5,758 nucleotides of DNA. It comes from a candidate division FCPU426 bacterium. GTDB taxonomy: Bacteria > Oederibacteriota > PGYV01 > Palsa-1178. Both the position numbers and the translations under genes were made by a program. A model generated the notes under the pieces. It was not told where the DNA came from and made no database searches. It saw nothing but the letters and a program-made list of their open reading frames with translations. Positions 1 through 5,726 of the stretch are shown here, in pieces. Each line of letters begins with the position of its first letter. Positions within the stretch are counted from its first letter, which is position 1. The stretch spans positions 1 to 5,758 of the forward strand of contig PMTB01000164.1 of the NCBI GenBank assembly GCA_003167475.1. The letters run 5' to 3'.

Positions 1-487
1 CATGGAACCTCCGCAAAAACTCAAGGCTGATCAGACAAAAAAGCAAAGCAGGTATTGCGGGATACCCGTTCCACTCCCAGTACCCGAGCCAGATAAGCGC
101 GGTCAACCACGACAACAAAGCAAAGTATATCCCGGAAATACGCCACGCAACGATAAAAATAACCATGACCAAAGCGGTCCGCAGCAGCAGATCCCAGACG
201 CGTTCGGTGGTGACGGACGCGCCGAATACTTTGAACAAAAGCGCGGTGCAATAGTATTGGGCGGGCGCGTATATGGACCAGAAATCCTTGTAAGGCACAG
301 CCCCCTCCGAAACCAGCTGGCTGCCGTATACGATGTTGCCCTCGTCGTAGATATTGACTATCCTGTAGAGGTTGGTCCGGGCAATAAAAACAATTGATAT
401 TATCAATAAGACCCATAAAATGACGCCATTCTTTTTGGCCGGAAGAATGCTTTGAGCCTTTGGTCCTACTTTTCGTTTTTTTGCCAT
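1..487 (-). CDS. GT-C membrane glycosyltransferase (PMT/ArnT-like), N-terminal part, cut by window edge
   Basis: Reading the minus strand from ATG at 487 gives an open frame of 162 codons with no stop before the window's left end, so the gene continues outside. A basic cytoplasmic start (MAKKRKVGPK) leads to a first membrane helix at about residues 21-37. A loop follows with YDEG at 47-50, then Y54-G55, the segment EGAVPYKDFW at 61-70, YAP at 73-75 and FG at 88-89. Hydrophobic helices lie near 101-118 and 120-135. An acidic DE pair after TM1 followed by G-x-x-PYxDF and Y-x-P is the hallmark of GT39/PMT_2/ArnT-type GT-C enzymes. These use polyprenyl-phosphate sugars outside the inner membrane to modify proteins or lipids. 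A GGGGG box lies 10 nt before the ATG. The gene starts 39 bp after the lipoprotein gene, so co-transcription is likely. The family call is fairly secure; donor and acceptor cannot be told. Confidence 0.85.
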   Translation of the reverse strand, partial: MAKKRKVGPKAQSILPAKKNGVILWVLLIISIVFIARTNLYRIVNIYDEGNIVYGSQLVSEGAVPYKDFWSIYAPAQYYCTALLFKVFGASVTTERVWDLLLRTALVMVIFIVAWRISGIYFALLSWLTALIWLGYWEWNGYPAIPALLFCLISLEFLRRFH

Positions 488-526
488 TTACTTAAATCCC
501 CCGGTCTTATCGCAAATAATACTGTG

Positions 527-1390
527 TCAATTTGTAACATCCCAACCGACATCGTATTCAACCCAAATATAACTTGCCGCAGAGGAGCCCGCATATACGC
601 CGTTATATGAGTTTACAAGCCACAGGTAAATTGAATAATCCCCTGTGTCGGTATAAACAGATGAAATATCGGTATTAAAATCCAATCCCGGGTCGCTGCG
701 CGCAAGAACCGCGGCGCTTGACGGGTTATCCACTTCGAGGGAATCGTTGTTCCCGTCGTACTGCCATGAAACGGTATTGCAGTCCGCGCTCAAACTGCCG
801 TTACCGGGAGCGGCAGCCTGCGCCGTATAGTTGACGCCGTTGGCATAAACATCGATCTCATAAACATCGCCGGACGTATACTGCAGCGTAGTGCCGGCCG
901 TATCCTCTATATTATAGGTCGACGTGGAAGGATTATAAGTGACAGTATATTGCCACGGATGCGTGATGTTTTTTACCGTAACAGCGGCGTTCGTAATGGC
1001 ATTTCCGCCCGCGTCATTTACAGAAACGTCATAGGTGATATCCCACCCGCTCCCTGTATCGAAACCGTCAATACTGGCGCCGATGGTTAAGGCGGTGCTT
1101 GTAGCCGTAAAAGTAGGCGTGACCGTAGAGGTCGGGGTCTGGGTGAAGGTATCGGTAATGGTGCTGGTAAGCGTGATAGTCGGAGTCACCGTGATTGTCT
1201 TTGTTATGGAAAACGTCGGTGATATACTTGAGGTAGGGGTTATCGTTTTTGTAAAATTATTAACCGGCGTAGCCGTTGAGGCTTCCCCGGGGGAACCAGG
1301 TGAATTCTGTTTAACGCATCCAAAAAACACCAGACAAAACAGGCCCAAAATGACAAAACAAACAATGACGGTTTTATTGATGAATTTCAT
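527..1390 (-). CDS. Lipoprotein with alternating-Thr linker and beta-rich C-terminal half
   Basis: A protein of 287 residues of unknown function, predicted to be exported and lipid-anchored. Residues 1-24 form a signal peptide (MKFINK, then a hydrophobic core) ending in FFG before Cys25, an acceptable lipobox. Residues 26-46 are a short spacer rich in S, P and G. Residues 47-99 are a linker in which every odd-numbered residue is Thr or Ser, strictly Thr from 63 to 99. Residues about 101-287 are rich in V, T, Y, N and D with few Lys, typical of one or two Ig-like or fibronectin-like beta domains. The stretch VSVNDAGGNAITNAAVTV (122-139) resembles carboxypeptidase-regulatory or invasin-type Ig strands. 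No catalytic motif is seen. The start is supported by GGAG 9 nt upstream of ATG. A promoter like that of the other lipoprotein gene lies about 80 bp upstream, and a glycosyltransferase gene follows after 39 bp. Confidence 0.85.
   Translation of the reverse strand: MKFINKTVIVCFVILGLFCLVFFGCVKQNSPGSPGEASTATPVNNFTKTITPTSSISPTFSITKTITVTPTITLTSTITDTFTQTPTSTVTPTFTATSTALTIGASIDGFDTGSGWDITYDVSVNDAGGNAITNAAVTVKNITHPWQYTVTYNPSTSTYNIEDTAGTTLQYTSGDVYEIDVYANGVNYTAQAAAPGNGSLSADCNTVSWQYDGNNDSLEVDNPSSAAVLARSDPGLDFNTDISSVYTDTGDYSIYLWLVNSYNGVYAGSSAASYIWVEYDVGWDVTN
1094..1252 (-). repeat. Period-2 Thr/Ser tract encoded in the smaller lipoprotein
   Basis: This segment encodes residues 47-99 of the 287-residue lipoprotein. 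All 27 odd-numbered positions are Thr or Ser, and from 63 to 99 all 19 are Thr. The intervening residues are mostly I, V, F, P, S, L, K. In DNA this is a degenerate 6-bp periodicity. It would form an extended surface linker with one Thr face if in beta conformation. A 26-bp part (1113-1138) matches 2099-2124 in the other lipoprotein gene at 22 positions. Confidence 0.9.
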
Positions 1391-1471
1391 GTAGAATATC
1401 TCCTTTTTCCAGTCTTTGGTTTCAAACGCGGTTGACCGGGGTTGTATACGTTATTTTTGCATTACATACAT

Positions 1472-1499
1472 AGTTTATCACCCAAAAGGGCAAAGGCAA
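1472..1499 (-). promoter_or_regulatory. Sigma70-like promoter of the smaller lipoprotein gene
   Basis: On the minus strand a -35 box TTGCCT (1494-1499) and a -10 box TAAACT (1472-1477) are separated by 16 bp. The boxes match the consensus only moderately. The call is strengthened by the promoter of the other lipoprotein gene (2806-2833), which has the same spacing and shares 23 of 31 positions over the aligned stretch, including ACTTG, CTTT and GGGTG before the -10. The predicted leader is about 75 nt. The transcript would cover this gene and probably the glycosyltransferase. Confidence 0.55.
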
Positions 1500-1620
1500 G
1501 TGAAAAAAATGGAAATGGCACGCGGACGGAAACTGGGTTTTATGGCGGGGGTGACGAGGCTTGAACTGTATTTAATTTGGTTGCCTCCTCTTGAATACAA
1601 AATATTCAGCCGGATCAGGC

Positions 1621-1658
1621 CCGCTGAGAGAGGGGGCAAGCCCCCTCTCTACAAATTT
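1621..1658. repeat. Palindromic hairpin repeat, copy 1
   Basis: A perfect inverted repeat with 11-bp arms (1627-1637 and 1640-1650) around a central AA, so the apical loop would be CAAG. It is followed by TACAAATTT. The 38-bp unit matches copy 2 at 2879-2916 at 36 positions, including CCGCTG to the left of the stem. No uridine run follows the stem on either strand, so it does not look like a standard intrinsic terminator. It resembles a REP/MITE-like intergenic element, though an effect on mRNA 3' ends is possible. Confidence 0.85.
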
Positions 1659-1704
1659 TATTCACAGTACGCGAACGCGCAATGCCATTTATTAGGCCAA
1701 CGAT

Positions 1705-1730
1705 GAGCGGCAGCAAGCAGCCGCTCTACA
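1705..1730. repeat. Palindromic hairpin repeat, diverged copy 3
   Basis: Same architecture as the copies at 1621 and 2879: arms 1705-1714 and 1717-1726 around a central AA flanked by GC, outer ends GAG and CTC, then TACA. The stem sequence differs, yet pairing is kept. Relative to copy 1, an A-T pair becomes C-G (1708/1723) and a G-C pair becomes C-G (1711/1720). The one mismatch (1712/1719, A and A) is at the same stem position as the mismatch in copy 2. It lies about 40 bp beyond the stop of the larger lipoprotein gene. Confidence 0.7.
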
Positions 1731-1770
1731 GAAACTTTGATTTGTTTGTTTTGCTTTCTGAGCCGCGGCG

Positions 1771-2766
1771 CTATTTATTAACCGCAAGTTTGCCCCATTT
1801 CTTCCCTTTATCATTTTCAGATACGGCCTCAAGGCTGTAGATGAAAACCCCGCTTGCGGCATTTTTATTGCGGCCGTTCCTGCAGTCCCAATAAATCGCG
1901 TTCTTCCCCCTCCTGCCTTGTTGGGTCAGTTTTCGCACCATTTCCCCGCTCACGGTATAGATCTTCACCGTGATATCGGAATCCCTGCATAGATCATATA
2001 CTATGTTCAATTCCTGCGTTGCCGGGTTTGGGAAGCTGCCGAGCAGGCTCAGGCAAAAAGGCGGTGTTGTCGGCGTTATAGTGGGCGTTATTGTCAATGT
2101 GGGCGTGACCGTGCAGGTCAGGGTATCGGTGCTTGTGAAGGTGGCCGTGACGGTCGGCGTACCGGGCTTTGTCAATGTTGTTGGCAATGACGGAGTGGCC
2201 GTAAAAGTGCATGTTCCCGTCTGCGTTATTGTCGGCGACGGTGTCGGCGTCCAGAGGCCGTCGCAGACATTAATGACCTCGGAAAATTTGTTATCCCCGC
2301 AATATAAATGGGTAAGGTCGTCGTCAATTGCAATATAAAAATAATTCTGCGAAGCCGTTATGGTGACAGAATTATACTGCGGGAGCATCGAGGCGGCCAC
2401 CGCTTCCGCGGATGTATGATATGTGTCAACCCCGTACTCGACCCACGAACCATCGCCGACGGTTTGGTACCCGGCTGACACATTTGTCCCCGCCAAGTCA
2501 TCTGCCTGGCGTATCCTTAGCCTGGTACCCCACAAAGGGTTTCCGTACCAAACGCACCCGGAAACGTAGCTTATGGTGTAGATATGCCCGGGCGTTATAT
2601 TTATTTTGAAGGCTTTTAAAACTTCCTGGGCGTTGGTTTCAGGGTCGCAGCAGTTAGCCAGCCCGTCTATGGTGTAATCCTGGCAGGCGCAAAAACAATA
2701 ACAGGCGGAAAGAATAAAAATGAAAAACGCTGCCGCAAATTTAATTTTAATTATGGTCTTTTCCAA
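1771..2766 (-). CDS. Lipoprotein with Cys-rich start, alternating-Thr linker and FlgD-like C-terminal Ig domain
   Basis: A secreted protein of 331 residues. The signal peptide core is about 10-18, then LSAC (19-22) forms a very good lipobox with Cys22 as the lipidation site. Cys 24, 26 and 28 follow in alternation. Residues 30-170 form a beta-rich N-terminal domain with a Gly/Trp/Tyr-rich centre and IAIDDD (145-150) near its end, perhaps a jelly-roll ligand-binding fold, but I cannot name a family. Residues 173-233 are an alternating Thr/Ser linker. Residues 236-331 match FlgD_ig/T9SS-type C-terminal domains: FPNP (245-248), VKIYTVSGEMVRKL (267-280), WDCRNG (293-298), ASGVFIYSLEA (304-314), GKLAVNK (325-331). 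Cys294 sits where Gly is usual. The start is TTG, backed by AGGGG 5 nt upstream and a promoter nearby. The role is probably on the cell surface: adhesion, or display of a binding domain. The substrate is unknown. Confidence 0.85.
   Translation of the reverse strand: MEKTIIKIKFAAAFFIFILSACYCFCACQDYTIDGLANCCDPETNAQEVLKAFKINITPGHIYTISYVSGCVWYGNPLWGTRLRIRQADDLAGTNVSAGYQTVGDGSWVEYGVDTYHTSAEAVAASMLPQYNSVTITASQNYFYIAIDDDLTHLYCGDNKFSEVINVCDGLWTPTPSPTITQTGTCTFTATPSLPTTLTKPGTPTVTATFTSTDTLTCTVTPTLTITPTITPTTPPFCLSLLGSFPNPATQELNIVYDLCRDSDITVKIYTVSGEMVRKLTQQGRRGKNAIYWDCRNGRNKNAASGVFIYSLEAVSENDKGKKWGKLAVNK
2068..2250 (-). repeat. Period-2 Thr/Ser tract encoded in the larger lipoprotein
   Basis: This segment encodes residues 173-233. 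Of 31 odd-numbered residues 29 are Thr or Ser; the exceptions are Pro195 and Pro201. It joins the N-terminal beta domain to the FlgD-like domain. It has the same design as the tract in the smaller lipoprotein, and a 26-bp stretch (2099-2124) matches 1113-1138 at 22 positions. Confidence 0.9.
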
Positions 2767-2779
2767 TTTGTCCCCTTTT
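2767..2779 (-). promoter_or_regulatory. Ribosome binding site that fixes a TTG start
   Basis: On the minus strand AAAAGGGGA lies just before the TTG at 2766, with 5 nt between AGGGG and the start codon. The following codons give a typical signal peptide (two Lys, then a hydrophobic core and lipobox). This is why the rare TTG start is preferred over later codons; the next in-frame ATG would be residue 127, inside the mature domain. Confidence 0.75.
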
Positions 2780-2805
2780 GGCGTATCGCGCTTGAGCTTT
2801 ACATT

Positions 2806-2833
2806 ATTTTAACACCCCGAAAAGGAAAGACAA
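2806..2833 (-). promoter_or_regulatory. Sigma70-like promoter of the larger lipoprotein gene
   Basis: On the minus strand a -35 box TTGTCT (2828-2833) and a -10 box TAAAAT (2806-2811, five of six consensus bases) are 16 bp apart. The predicted leader is about 33 nt. It shares boxes, spacing and several spacer bases with the promoter at 1472-1499, which suggests both genes are driven by the same sigma factor or regulator. Confidence 0.6.
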
Positions 2834-2878
2834 GTATAAAATGGCTTAACTATCTGAAACTTTCATTTCCGATAAGTT

Positions 2879-2916
2879 CCGCTGCGAGAGGGAGCAAGCC
2901 CCCTCTCTACAAATTT
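2879..2916. repeat. Palindromic hairpin repeat, copy 2
   Basis: A 38-bp unit 36/38 identical to copy 1 at 1621-1658. Arms 2886-2895 and 2898-2907 pair except for one A/C mismatch (2893/2900), around a central AA, followed by TACAAATTT. It lies between the stop of the second MATE gene (2994) and the promoter of the larger lipoprotein gene. No T-run follows on either strand. Confidence 0.85.
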
Positions 2917-2924
2917 GTGGGTCT

Positions 2925-2954
2925 ATTATAATACTTTCCAAGCTTGCTGATCAA
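2925..2954 (-). promoter_or_regulatory. Possible second promoter upstream of the larger lipoprotein gene
   Basis: On the minus strand a perfect TATAAT (2925-2930) is preceded, after 18 bp, by TTGATC (2949-2954, four of six consensus bases). Transcription from it would start just before hairpin copy 2 and run toward the lipoprotein gene. The region is AT-rich, so a chance match is quite possible. Confidence 0.3.
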
Positions 2955-2993
2955 CTTTCGACTCTCGATTATCGTCCGTTAAAACGCCGGCTC

Positions 2994-4346
2994 TTAAATC
3001 TTCTTTTCCTTCCATGCTCCCCTTTTATACATCACCCATCCGGCGATTCCCTGGAACAGGAAAACCGACGCTATGGCCCAGAATATGCTCTTCGGACCTA
3101 CAGACGCTATCCTTGAGAATAGGAGTGCTACCGGGATTTGGAATATGAAATACGCTATGGCGTTTATCGACATAGGGGTTTTTGTGGCTCCTGCGCCGTT
3201 AAAGGCCGCGCCTGATAGGATGCCTACGCCCATGGCAAGGTAGAACGGGGATATTATTTTCAGGTATTGGGTGCCGTAATTGGCCACTTCAGGGTTCGAG
3301 GTGAATACGGACATGACCCAGCCCGGGAAATTGAAGTAAACCATGAAGCACGCGAAAGTAAAAATTGTGTACATTTTCAACCCTGCGATAATGGTATCGT
3401 CCGCCCTTTTCACCTGGTTCGCCCCCAGGTTATGCCCAACCATGACCGAGGCAGAGCCGCCTATGGCCCAGCCCAGCATCATTACGAAGTTATCGAGCCT
3501 GGAGCCTATTCCCAGCGCGGCAAGCAACGGGTCCCCGTATGGCGCGGCTATTTTCAGCATGACAAGAGAGGCTATGTTCGACAGTAGGCCCTGGGCCCAG
3601 GACGGGAGCGATATCTTCAGGAAATCAACAAGGAACGAGAAATCCAACTGTATGTTTTTCAGTTCTATCCTCAATGGGCCCTTTGTGTTTGTCAGGATGA
3701 ATATCATTATAAACGTTGTGACCAGATACGACATGAGCCTGGCCATTGGCGCGCCCTGCAGGCCCATATGCGGGAAACCGAGCCAGCCGTAAATGAACAG
3801 CGGTTCGAATATTGTGTTTAACGCGATGGAAACAAAAAGCAGGTAGAAGTGCCTGCGTATATAACCTGTAGCGCGCAATATGGAAAAGAACATGAACAAA
3901 CCGCTGTCGTTCAATATTGAGATGAGGCAGGTCAGGAATATATTTTTCGCCATCACCAGGGTCTCGCCTTTCGCGCCGAAGAAAGTCAGTATCTGCTCCC
4001 TGAAAATATAGTGGAGGATGACATATATGAGCGTCATCACATAGGCGGTGAACATGACATTCACAACCGTCTTTTTTAGCAGGCCGAAATCCTTCCTTCC
4101 GCAGTAGCGCGATGCCATGGCCACGGCGCCGGTCATGAGCCCTCCGGTCATGGACCAGAATACGGCAAGTATGAAGCCTATTATGGATATGGCCGACTGC
4201 GCCTGCATGCCTATCTTTCCCAGCAGGAACATGTCAAATATGGAGAAGAAATTCTGCATGAGGTTGGTTATCAAAAGAGGTACCGCGAGGTAAAGCAGGT
4301 GCTTGTTCAGGTCGCCTTTTTCAAATTCCCTTATTGCTTCAGCCAT
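2994..4346 (-). CDS. MATE-family efflux transporter (second of a tandem pair)
   Basis: A 450-residue inner-membrane protein, the usual MATE length, with about 12 hydrophobic segments in two halves. MATE proteins (NorM/DinF type, MOP superfamily) export cationic drugs or metabolites in exchange for H+ or Na+. TM1 carries FDMFLLGKIG (37-46) with acidic Asp38, where the family has its conserved TM1 Asp. Other family signatures are GGLMTGAVAMASR (68-80), FFGAKG (122-127), N177 and EPLFI (181-185), VGHNLGANQVKRA (303-315) in the second half, and FNGAGATKTP (382-391). It begins directly after the TAG of the upstream MATE gene, with GGAG 6 nt before ATG inside that gene's last codons, so the two are surely one operon and probably translationally coupled. 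The substrate is unknown. A lipid-linked-glycan flippase of the same superfamily is a weaker alternative. Confidence 0.93.
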   Translation of the reverse strand: MAEAIREFEKGDLNKHLLYLAVPLLITNLMQNFFSIFDMFLLGKIGMQAQSAISIIGFILAVFWSMTGGLMTGAVAMASRYCGRKDFGLLKKTVVNVMFTAYVMTLIYVILHYIFREQILTFFGAKGETLVMAKNIFLTCLISILNDSGLFMFFSILRATGYIRRHFYLLFVSIALNTIFEPLFIYGWLGFPHMGLQGAPMARLMSYLVTTFIMIFILTNTKGPLRIELKNIQLDFSFLVDFLKISLPSWAQGLLSNIASLVMLKIAAPYGDPLLAALGIGSRLDNFVMMLGWAIGGSASVMVGHNLGANQVKRADDTIIAGLKMYTIFTFACFMVYFNFPGWVMSVFTSNPEVANYGTQYLKIISPFYLAMGVGILSGAAFNGAGATKTPMSINAIAYFIFQIPVALLFSRIASVGPKSIFWAIASVFLFQGIAGWVMYKRGAWKEKKI

Positions 4347-4358
4347 CTAAATCTCCTT
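4347..4358 (-). promoter_or_regulatory. Stop-start junction and embedded ribosome site coupling the two MATE genes
   Basis: On the minus strand AAGGAGA (4352-4358) lies within the last codons of the first MATE gene. The TAG stop (4347-4349) is followed at once by the ATG of the second (4346-4344). A ribosome ending the first protein would be placed on the second start, which favours fixed-ratio synthesis. Confidence 0.85.
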
Positions 4359-5678
4359 ATTTATCCAGTTGCCCCTGTTATAGAGCGCTATATATATGAG
4401 GGCGTATACTGCCATGGATACGGCCACGGCCATGAAAACGCCGTCCCGCCCTATCGCGGGTAAGATTGGAAGAAGCATGGCCAGCGGTATCCTTATCATT
4501 ATGAATGATATGAACGTCACCACTGTAGGCGTCCCGGTGGAACCCGCGCCGTTAAAAGAGCTCTGTATGTTAAGACCGGCCCCGAAAAGGGGCATTACAA
4601 GGCCCATTAAACGCAGGTATAATATACCGTATTGTAATACAACGGGGTCGCTGCTGAATAGTTGCAGGATCTGCCGCGCAAACACAAAAAAGCACACCGA
4701 AACAGGCAAAGAAAGGTACCCAAAGACCTTTATGGTCTCTATGACGGTCTGCCTTGCCCTTTCCTTTATATTCATCCCCAGGTTCTGACCGAGTATGAGC
4801 CCGCCCGAGTTGCCGATGGGCCATCCGAACATGAGCAGGTAGTAAACGAGCTTGCCTACGATACCGTAAGCCGCTATCATGGGGTTGCCGTAAGCCGACA
4901 CTATCTTCAAAAGCGCTATTGTTCCCAGGTCGCCGGTAAAACCCTGGCCTATGCTTTTTAAGGCCAGGAACGCATATTTGGACATGAGCTTCAGGTCTAT
5001 CCTTATGTCGGAAAGCCTTATCCTGAAAAAATGTATCCCCCTGTTGAGGACAACGATATAATAGACCGCAGCCGCCGTGTTCATGACCAGGGCGGAAAGC
5101 GCCGCGCCCTTAACTCCCATGTGCAGCACAACTATGAAAATAGGGTTAAGGATAATATTGAAGAACATCATCACCATGATGACCCTGAGCGGCGTGATGG
5201 AATCGCCCGCGCTGCGCAGGGCCGCCATGCCTATGGTGTAAATAGAAAACGGAAGGAAGGAAAGAAGGAAAATCTTTATGTACCCCGAGGCCATGATCAG
5301 CACGTCGCCTTTGGCCCCGAAAAACTCCAGTATGGGATTTAAAAATATGAATATGGTAAGTGAGAATAAGCCGAAGACAAAAGCTCCGAATATGAACATC
5401 TGAACAAGAACCTTGTTTATCTCCTCGTGTTTTTTCGCGCCTGCGTGCCTTGAAATGATGGCTATGGCGCCGTTGATGAGCCCTCCGTGTACGGAAAGGT
5501 TCAGGGCAAAAACGCTGGACATGACGATAGATATGGCCGCAAGCGCCTCAAGCCCTATCCTGCCGAGCAGGAACAGTTCGAAGATAGAAGCGATGTTCTG
5601 AACCACATTAGCCAGCACCATGGGCCAGGACAAGTGGATGATGTGGGACTGTATGTCGCCTTTGTGGAACTCCCGCAT
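4347..5678 (-). CDS. MATE-family efflux transporter (first of a tandem pair)
   Basis: A 443-residue polytopic inner-membrane protein, paralogous to its downstream neighbour. Shared landmarks are REF-x-KGD at the start (2-8), FLLGRIG in TM1 (36-42), FFGAKG (119-124), FNGAGSTGTP (375-384) and a basic C-terminal YNRGNW (433-438). Other MATE signatures are LRSAGDSITP (154-163), NIILNPIFI (174-182) and LGQNLG (296-301) followed by RARQ. The TM1 acidic residue is Glu34 instead of the family's usual Asp (Asp38 in the partner). The ATG is the only normal start in frame: reading upstream in the same frame reaches TGA in the repeat near the window end without another ATG, GTG or TTG. AAAGG lies 9 nt before it. 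I see no convincing promoter within the available 80 bp. The substrate is unknown. Confidence 0.92.
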   Translation of the reverse strand: MREFHKGDIQSHIIHLSWPMVLANVVQNIASIFELFLLGRIGLEALAAISIVMSSVFALNLSVHGGLINGAIAIISRHAGAKKHEEINKVLVQMFIFGAFVFGLFSLTIFIFLNPILEFFGAKGDVLIMASGYIKIFLLSFLPFSIYTIGMAALRSAGDSITPLRVIMVMMFFNIILNPIFIVVLHMGVKGAALSALVMNTAAAVYYIVVLNRGIHFFRIRLSDIRIDLKLMSKYAFLALKSIGQGFTGDLGTIALLKIVSAYGNPMIAAYGIVGKLVYYLLMFGWPIGNSGGLILGQNLGMNIKERARQTVIETIKVFGYLSLPVSVCFFVFARQILQLFSSDPVVLQYGILYLRLMGLVMPLFGAGLNIQSSFNGAGSTGTPTVVTFISFIMIRIPLAMLLPILPAIGRDGVFMAVAVSMAVYALIYIALYNRGNWINKEI

Positions 5679-5726
5679 GTTTATCAGCCTTTCTTGTATT
5701 TGTTTAATTATGTCCGGAGACTCGTC

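Larger units (their letters stand above)
1391..1770. other. Intergenic region with promoter and two palindromic repeats
   Basis: No credible gene lies in this 380-bp gap. A plus-strand open frame at 1416-1706 lacks a ribosome site and reads through both the promoter region and the palindrome at 1621, so I treat it as chance. The gap holds the leader of the smaller lipoprotein gene (Shine-Dalgarno 1400-1403), its likely promoter (1472-1499), and two hairpin repeats (1621-1658, 1705-1730). The T-rich plus-strand run at 1739-1759 follows no strong hairpin directly. The rest (about 1510-1615) shows nothing I can name. Confidence 0.7.

Noticed and set aside
21..416. Minus-strand open frame of 131 codons starting within the glycosyltransferase region
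   Set aside because: It is a shifted frame of the real gene starting at 487. Its product is Arg/Cys-rich without domain logic, while the other frame gives clear GT-C motifs.
460..487. MAKKRKV start resembling a nuclear localisation signal
   Set aside because: It is simply the positive cytoplasmic end before the first membrane helix of a bacterial protein.
1035..1394. Plus-strand open frame with Val-rich alternating sequence, and the similar one at 1970-2338
   Set aside because: They are antisense readings of the Thr tracts (ACN codons read backwards give NGT, including Val), which keeps the opposite strand open.
1621..1660. Palindrome as an intrinsic terminator
   Set aside because: No T-run directly after the stem on either strand; the same unit recurs as a repeat family.
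1416..1706. Plus-strand open frame of 96 codons in the intergenic gap
   Set aside because: No ribosome site, mixed composition, and it runs through a promoter and a palindromic repeat.
2160..2200. LPTTL in the larger lipoprotein as a sortase-type motif
   Set aside because: It is inside the Thr linker, lacks the final Gly, and is followed by a full C-terminal domain, not a membrane anchor and basic tail.
1621..2916. The three repeats as a CRISPR array
   Set aside because: The spacing is irregular (under 100 bp, then over 1 kb), with a gene in between.
4396..5601. Several plus- and minus-strand open frames overlapping the MATE genes
   Set aside because: All are shadows of the two long transporter frames, with no ribosome sites or family features.
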